Assembly: GCA_036704045.1 (NCBI GenBank)
Contig: DATNQM010000014.1
Coordinates: forward strand, 109,305 to 173,304
DNA: 64,000 nt
Reading direction: 5' to 3'
From: Ancylothrix sp036704045
GTDB taxonomy: Bacteria > Cyanobacteriota > Cyanobacteriia > Cyanobacteriales > Oscillatoriaceae
Position 1 is the first letter of the stretch. Every line of letters begins with the position of its first letter. The position numbers and the translations under genes were made by a program. The notes under the pieces were generated by a model that had not been told where the DNA came from, made no database searches, and saw nothing but the letters and a program-made list of their open reading frames with translations. This document shows, one piece after another, positions 63,881 to 64,000 of the stretch.

Positions 63881-64000
63881 CTAGAAGGCAGACTGAATAA
63901 AGGTTATAGCTCGTAGTCCCTTCTGAAAAAAAGGCATCTTATGAGGTTTATTTCTCATTAATTCTTCGGCTAAATCCGACCACTGTTCTATTGCAGCTAT
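63881..64000 (-). CDS. C-terminal end of an unknown protein, possibly a transposase, cut by the window edge
   Basis: The minus-strand frame entering from beyond the window reads 39 residues (AAIEQWSDLAEELMRNKPHK, then MPFFQKGLRAITFIQSAF) and stops at TAG 63881-63883. It ends just where the kinase homology begins, which would suit a mobile element inserted into the kinase gene, but I cannot name the family. Confidence 0.35.
   Translation of the reverse strand: MAAIEQWSDLAEELMRNKPHKMPFFQKGLRAITFIQSAF

Overview
The window is chromosomal DNA of a cyanobacterium. The evidence is an NDH-1 CO2-uptake operon (ndhF3, ndhD3, cupA), a helical carotenoid protein of the orange carotenoid protein family, LL-diaminopimelate aminotransferase, orthocaspase and TPR-CHAT proteins, pentapeptide-repeat proteins, a DICT-domain protein and large multi-PAS histidine kinases. 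Base composition is moderately AT-rich and spacers are often several hundred bases. The hexamer ACCGGC/GCCGGT is very frequent. These traits fit a filamentous, Oscillatoria/Phormidium/Microcoleus-like lineage, but the genus cannot be fixed from this window.

Layout. 0-4 kb: the tail of a membrane protein, ilvD, a pentapeptide-repeat protein and a polysaccharide deacetylase. 4.7-9 kb: a Tat-exported orthocaspase followed 40 bp later by a TPR-CHAT protease-like protein with nine near-identical 120-bp repeats. 9-14.7 kb: arsS (arsenosugar radical SAM), a TVP38-type membrane protein, a HAD hydrolase, tRNA-Ala(CGC) and a repeat-rich glycine-zipper protein. 15-18.4 kb: larC, a secreted LEA-like protein and a lipoprotein related to it. 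18.4-19.7 kb: a spacer with hairpins and a decayed alpha/beta-hydrolase fragment. 19.7-28.4 kb: a lysyl-PG-synthase-type membrane protein, an unknown 521-aa protein, a TauE/SafE permease, an RppB-like sensor kinase, small secreted proteins and a sigma-factor-like protein.

28.8-38.3 kb is a signalling block: a ten-PAS histidine kinase, a REC-PAS-histidine kinase and a convergent MASE1-PAS-adenylate cyclase. 38.9-44.6 kb is the CO2-uptake operon (read leftwards: ndhF3, a Tat-exported beta-carbonic anhydrase, ndhD3, cupA). A CcmR/NdhR-like site lies upstream. 45-54 kb: a PRK-like kinase, a PEP-mutase/isocitrate-lyase-family protein, dapL, sbcD-sbcC and a Uma2 protein. 54-60 kb: the carotenoid protein, an acetoacetate-decarboxylase-like protein, dnaK, hsp20, clpS and a CPBP protease. 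This last block is rich in protein-quality-control and photoprotection functions. 60-64 kb: a pentapeptide protein, a DICT plus degenerate HD-GYP protein, a tightly coupled HTH/HEPN gene pair resembling a toxin-antitoxin module, and a Ser/Thr kinase that has lost its N-lobe next to a possible mobile-element fragment.

The best candidates for under-described biology are the carbonic anhydrase inside the NDH-1MS operon, the orthocaspase/TPR-CHAT pair and the HTH/HEPN pair. Several terminator-like hairpins, such as the one at 23.7 kb, lie where no gene explains them. Functional calls rest on recognised motifs and remembered family features. No database search was run.
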